64,000 bases of DNA. Source: Flammeovirgaceae bacterium UBA2338. Lineage in GTDB: Bacteria; Bacteroidota; Bacteroidia; Cytophagales; Cyclobacteriaceae. The stretch is taken from assembly GCA_002344795.1 (NCBI GenBank), contig DDUM01000027.1:1-64000 (forward strand), given 5' to 3'. A model generated the notes under the pieces. That model had not been told where the DNA came from and did no database searches. It saw only the letters and a program-made list of their open reading frames with translations. The position numbers were made by a program, and so were the translations under genes. Of the stretch, positions 60,508 through 64,000 are shown piece after piece; within the stretch, counting starts at the first letter, position 1, and each line of letters begins with the position of its first letter.

Positions 60508-61408
60508 GTAAGGTTATTGTAAAAGTGGTTCCCTTTCCCACTTCGGACTTCAGATTAACTTCCCCATTCAATCGGTTCACAATCTCCTTTAAAATGTAAA
60601 GACCCAAACCAGAGCCAGGAACTTCTTCAGTTCCTCTGAAAAACATTTCAAAAACTTTCTCTGTATATTCAGACTCAATCCCTCTTCCATTGTCTTCTAC
60701 TGATATTACATCATTTTTTAAATTGGCTTCCCTTTTGATTTTAATAATAGGTTTGGGATTAGTATCTATTCTATGAAACTTAATCGCATTAGAAATAAGG
60801 TTATTCAGAATAATTTTTAAGCGCATCCCATCGGTAATGATGGGCTTGCCTGTATTGTCTTCAACCTCAAAAGATATCTTGTCATAATTGATGACGTACT
60901 GGTAACTTTGGAGAATATCGGCAGCAAAGTTTTTGAATTGATACGACTCATATCTAATTGAAAGCCTTGCATTACGTGAATACTGAATCACCTCCTCAAT
61001 AAAGGATTCCAATTTATTCACACTCGTTTGCATCATATTCAAATATTTCAGTTGATCCGCCCCCGGATTCTCCAATTTCGCAACATTAATTAATCCTAAG
61101 ATGGATTTGAGCGGTGAGCTTAGATCATGTGAAGCACTGTACACAAATCTGTCTAATTCAGAATTTCTCAGCTTGAGCTCTTCATTTGCTTTTTCCAGTT
61201 CCCTGGTCCTCTTTCTTACTAATTTCTCTAGAATTTTTTTTCGTTTATCACGAATATTCATTCCTAGCCCGTATGAACCGAGCGAAACGAAAAGCAGGAA
61301 TAACAGTCCAAGAAGGATAACATCCCACCTGTTTATCATTTGAATAAAAAGTGAATAAATGGGGCTCATTGACAATCCGTATTTCAATTCCATTCCTCCG
61401 TCACACAA
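60494..61408 (-). CDS. membrane-anchored sensor histidine kinase
   Basis: A 304-residue kinase with a single membrane helix (about 29-50) and only a short exposed N-terminus, so it lacks an obvious sensor domain. A coiled coil (about 55-85) leads to the DHp H-box SASHDLSSPLKSILGL, and the ATPase domain has NLISNAIKFH, EDNGRGIE, and GSGLGLYIL. No response regulator is adjacent, so it is an orphan. Translation may begin at the first Met or at MELKYGL five codons on. Confidence 0.9.
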   Translation of the reverse strand: MCDGGMELKYGLSMSPIYSLFIQMINRWDVILLGLLFLLFVSLGSYGLGMNIRDKRKKILEKLVRKRTRELEKANEELKLRNSELDRFVYSASHDLSSPLKSILGLINVAKLENPGADQLKYLNMMQTSVNKLESFIEEVIQYSRNARLSIRYESYQFKNFAADILQSYQYVINYDKISFEVEDNTGKPIITDGMRLKIILNNLISNAIKFHRIDTNPKPIIKIKREANLKNDVISVEDNGRGIESEYTEKVFEMFFRGTEEVPGSGLGLYILKEIVNRLNGEVNLKSEVGKGTTFTITLPRAE

Positions 61409-61592
61409 TCATGCCATAATACATTTCCATCTGCCGAAATTCAGGGAAGCAAATAGCATATTTTATTGTTAAAATTCGTATTTATACTTACAGGGTTTAG
61501 GATTATTGCAATAAGATTTAGTGCCAACAATCAAATTATGATTGGATTAAATTATTGTTCGGTGTATGTTACCGTAAACAAACCTCAACCCG

Positions 61593-63293
61593 ATGAATCT
61601 ACCTGACACAAGAGCAAGGGTTTTCCTTTTTGCTGCGGGCTTAATCAGTCTCCTTACATTAGTCTCTCAATGTACTTCAAAACAAGGAAAAATCACCTCG
61701 GACGATATAAAAGGAGCTCAAAACTTAATAGGCATTCAATTCTCCAATCAGGAGATTGATACGCTGGTAAGCTACCTGGAAGAAAACAAGAAAGGTTATG
61801 ACACCATGCGCCTTTTTAAATTGGATTATGGTACTGCACCTGCCCTCTATTTTGATCCACGGCCTGATGGATTTGAGCGGAAGATACGAGAGGGCCAATC
61901 AAATTATAAGTTACCCGATGATGTAACCAACCCGGAGTTAGAAGAAAGGATTGCCTTTATGACTGTTGCTCAACTGGCCAACTTAATCAAGAGCAAAAAG
62001 ATAACATCTACCCAATTGACCAACATATACCTTAAAAGATTGGAGACCTACAGAGACACACTGCAGGCAAGCGTTACTATCACCAGAGACCTTGCCCTTC
62101 AACAAGCAAAAAAGGCGGATGAAGAAATAAGTAATGGAATCTATAAAGGTCTTCTTCACGGTATTCCCTATGGTATTAAAGATTTGTTCTCTGTGCCAGG
62201 GTATAAAACCACATGGGGTGCAATGCCCTATAAAGATCAGGAAATTGATGAAAAGGCCAGGGTCGTACAAAAACTAGAGGATGCAGGCGCTGTTCTCGTG
62301 GCCAAATTAACTTCTGGCGCACTGGCCAGAGGTGATGTATGGTTCGGTGGTAAAACCAAAAATCCATGGGACCTCAATCAAGGTGCAAGTGGATCTTCCG
62401 CTGGCTCCGCATCCGCCACTGCTGCGGGATTAGTTGCCTTTTCAATAGGCACCGAAACATTGGGTTCAATCATTTCGCCATCCACACGTTGCGGGGTAAC
62501 GGGACTACGCCCTACATTTGGTAGTGTAAGCAGGGCTGGGTGCATGAGTTTATCGTGGTCAATGGATAAGGTCGGGCCGATCTGCCGCTCTGCTCAAGAT
62601 TGCGCTATTGTTTATTCCTTCATAAAGGAAAATGATAATACAATAGAAAAAGACCACACGGTAGTGAATTATGCATTTGTTTTTAATCCACAATCCGACC
62701 TGAGCGGATACAAAATTGGATACTTTAAAAAGCTTTTTGACAAAGATACATCCAGGGTAGGATCCAATAATAACGAAACATTAGAGACACTCAAACGATT
62801 GGGCGCTCAACTCGTTGAAGTCAATCTACCCGACAGTATTCCATATGATGTCTTTGATGTCATTTTAAGAGCAGAGGCCGGTGCTTTTTTTGATGAACTA
62901 GTACTTGAGCACCGGGACCGCGAGATGGTGGAGCAACATAAAGGTTCACGTGCCAATTCACTGCGTCAGTCTAGATTTATCTCAGCTGTAGAATATTTAC
63001 AAGCCAACCGACACAGAAAAGTTCTTATTGAAAAATTCAACAAAGAAATTAAAAACCTGGATATTATTGTTTCGCCAACCTACGGGCAATACCTATCCCT
63101 AACAACCAATCTGACAGGTCACCCGGCCATATCTATCCCAAATGGATTTGATCAATCAGGGCATCCTACCTCCATCACCTTGCTGGGGAATTTGTACGAT
63201 GAGGGACCCATTTTAGAAGCTGCGTATCTCATACAGCAGTCTACTGAGTTTGATGAACAACATCCGGAACGATTTTTGAAGAAAATCAAATAG
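61593..63293 (+). CDS. amidase-signature family protein, probable lipoprotein
   Basis: A 566-residue amidase. The N-terminus has a signal peptide with a lipobox-like VSQC. The amidase-signature Ser-cisSer-Lys triad is visible: Lys in YGIKDLF, cis-Ser in GASGSSAGSA, and the nucleophile Ser in GTETLGSIISPS. A glycine-rich region CGVTGLRPTFG follows. The ~120-residue N-terminal extension before the amidase core is longer than in GatA. The enzyme would hydrolyse an amide outside the cytoplasm; the substrate is unknown. Confidence 0.9.
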   Translation: MNLPDTRARVFLFAAGLISLLTLVSQCTSKQGKITSDDIKGAQNLIGIQFSNQEIDTLVSYLEENKKGYDTMRLFKLDYGTAPALYFDPRPDGFERKIREGQSNYKLPDDVTNPELEERIAFMTVAQLANLIKSKKITSTQLTNIYLKRLETYRDTLQASVTITRDLALQQAKKADEEISNGIYKGLLHGIPYGIKDLFSVPGYKTTWGAMPYKDQEIDEKARVVQKLEDAGAVLVAKLTSGALARGDVWFGGKTKNPWDLNQGASGSSAGSASATAAGLVAFSIGTETLGSIISPSTRCGVTGLRPTFGSVSRAGCMSLSWSMDKVGPICRSAQDCAIVYSFIKENDNTIEKDHTVVNYAFVFNPQSDLSGYKIGYFKKLFDKDTSRVGSNNNETLETLKRLGAQLVEVNLPDSIPYDVFDVILRAEAGAFFDELVLEHRDREMVEQHKGSRANSLRQSRFISAVEYLQANRHRKVLIEKFNKEIKNLDIIVSPTYGQYLSLTTNLTGHPAISIPNGFDQSGHPTSITLLGNLYDEGPILEAAYLIQQSTEFDEQHPERFLKKIK

Positions 63294-63575
63294 TTTGAAC
63301 CTTAGGAGATTACATGTCGTCTTAACACAACGGTGTTTATGAATACGATGAAACCGTAAACTTTATCTGAAAGGAGGTTTGAGATGGAGCAACGATTTGG
63401 TTCTTGAATGGAAGAGCAACCTAGTAAAAATACCCTTCAAGCATTAATTAACGGGACAGGAGCTGTAATGGAAGTTGCCGAAACTGGGTGTCTATTTTGT
63501 TTTAACGTAACCTATTGAACCGTTTTTTTTCAGAGATTTCGTTACATTCGTTTTGCAAACCAAAACCCCAATATC

Positions 63576-64000
63576 GTGCGACCACTTTTCATTCTCGTAA
63601 TTCTTATTGTTTCTTCCGCTTTTGTTGCAAGTCCTCCGATTATCGACAAAAAAATAATCAAAAACGACATGCCGTTTTTGGTCGATTTTTATAAAACCAG
63701 GCACAAAAATCCTGAGATTTCCCTCCAGGAAAAGGAGACCTCAAAAACACTTGCTACTGAGCTAAAGAAAGTTGGATTTTCTGTAACAGAAAATTTTGGA
63801 GGTTACGGTATTGTTGGAGTTTATAAAAACGGCAATGGCCCAACAATTCTTTATCGTACTGATATGGATGCCCTTCCCATGTATGAGAAAACTGAGCTAC
63901 CCTATCAAAGCCAATTGAAGGCATCTCTCAACGGTGAGCAGGTTGGCACTATGCATTCCTGTGGGCACGACATCCATATGACTACATGGCTGGGAACAGC
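63576..64000 (+). CDS. M20 family amidohydrolase (partial, cut by window end)
   Basis: From GTG 63576 the frame stays open to the end of the window (about 141 residues). It begins with a signal peptide (FILVILIVSSAFVAS). The M20D family (IAA-amino-acid/hippurate hydrolase type) is shown by LYRTDMDALPM and MHSCGHDIHMT, which supply metal-binding Asp and Cys/His ligands. The enzyme removes acyl groups from N-acyl amino acids or peptides. The catalytic Glu and the dimerisation domain lie beyond the window. The gap 63294-63575 before it shows nothing recognisable. Confidence 0.87.
   Translation, partial: MRPLFILVILIVSSAFVASPPIIDKKIIKNDMPFLVDFYKTRHKNPEISLQEKETSKTLATELKKVGFSVTENFGGYGIVGVYKNGNGPTILYRTDMDALPMYEKTELPYQSQLKASLNGEQVGTMHSCGHDIHMTTWLGT

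Noticed and set aside
63492..63704. Minus-strand open frame of 70 codons
   Set aside because: Opposes the start of the M20 amidohydrolase, whose motifs are clear.

Overview
The window looks like a chromosomal segment of a Bacteroidota bacterium, most likely of the order Cytophagales. Evidence from the sequence: a TonB-dependent receptor with an N-terminal carboxypeptidase-like domain followed by a DUF4249 lipoprotein; two DUF5916-type outer-membrane proteins; many lipoprotein signal peptides; histidine kinases with SHNLRAPL or NSHKVRSPL H-boxes; a Bacteroidota AddAB pair; and promoters of the TTG-N16-18-TAnnTTTG type with weak or absent Shine-Dalgarno sites. No rRNA, tRNA, CRISPR array or prophage is visible.

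Bases 1-6330 form an accessory mosaic. Unrelated genes or gene pairs (a ParE-type toxin-antitoxin pair, a secreted protein of unknown function, a PAS-PAS histidine kinase with its response regulator, a lipid-anchored intradiol dioxygenase-like protein, an FMN reductase) are separated by non-coding blocks. These blocks carry related repeats: a ~195-bp direct repeat on both sides of the kinase/regulator pair, hairpins with a conserved loop but different stems, and a diverged ~40-bp motif present three times. The arrangement resembles a cassette array, but no recombinase lies in the window.

Bases 6336-20700 carry a PLP enzyme, two SAM methyltransferases, TspO, an amidohydrolase, a membrane DHp protein without an ATPase domain, a YitT transporter-like protein, and a DUF1761 protein. 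On the minus strand follows a run PAP2 phosphatase - TonB-dependent receptor - DUF4249 lipoprotein - LtaS-like sulfatase. The LtaS-like gene is interrupted by an in-frame TAG.

Bases 20830-31850 carry an ECF sigma factor whose coding frame begins without a canonical start codon, overlapping a probable anti-sigma protein that also has a beta-barrel domain. Then come a rhomboid protease, an FKBP isomerase, an MBL-fold lipoprotein, the helicase HrpB, two alpha/beta hydrolases, a pirin, and a GNAT acetyltransferase with two very small genes.

Bases 31970-36930 hold a Tat-exported M24-like protein convergent with a tightly overlapped cupin-SDR-D-aminoacylase operon, then a secreted pentapeptide-repeat protein. 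Bases 37077-44140 contain a duplicated pair (DUF5916 protein plus convergent lipid A acyltransferase) surrounding a decayed metallophosphoesterase. Bases 44200-47440 carry an OmpA-like lipoprotein, a Memo-family lipoprotein, and a REP-associated transposase inside duplicated flanks and REP palindromes. Bases 47438-53683 encode AddB- and AddA-like recombination nucleases with a MITE-like repeat between them; the AddA frame appears to start at CTG. The right end has a membrane patatin phospholipase, a second D-aminoacylase, a SMUG2-like glycosylase, an SF1B helicase, a histidine kinase, an amidase, and the start of an M20 amidohydrolase cut by the window edge.
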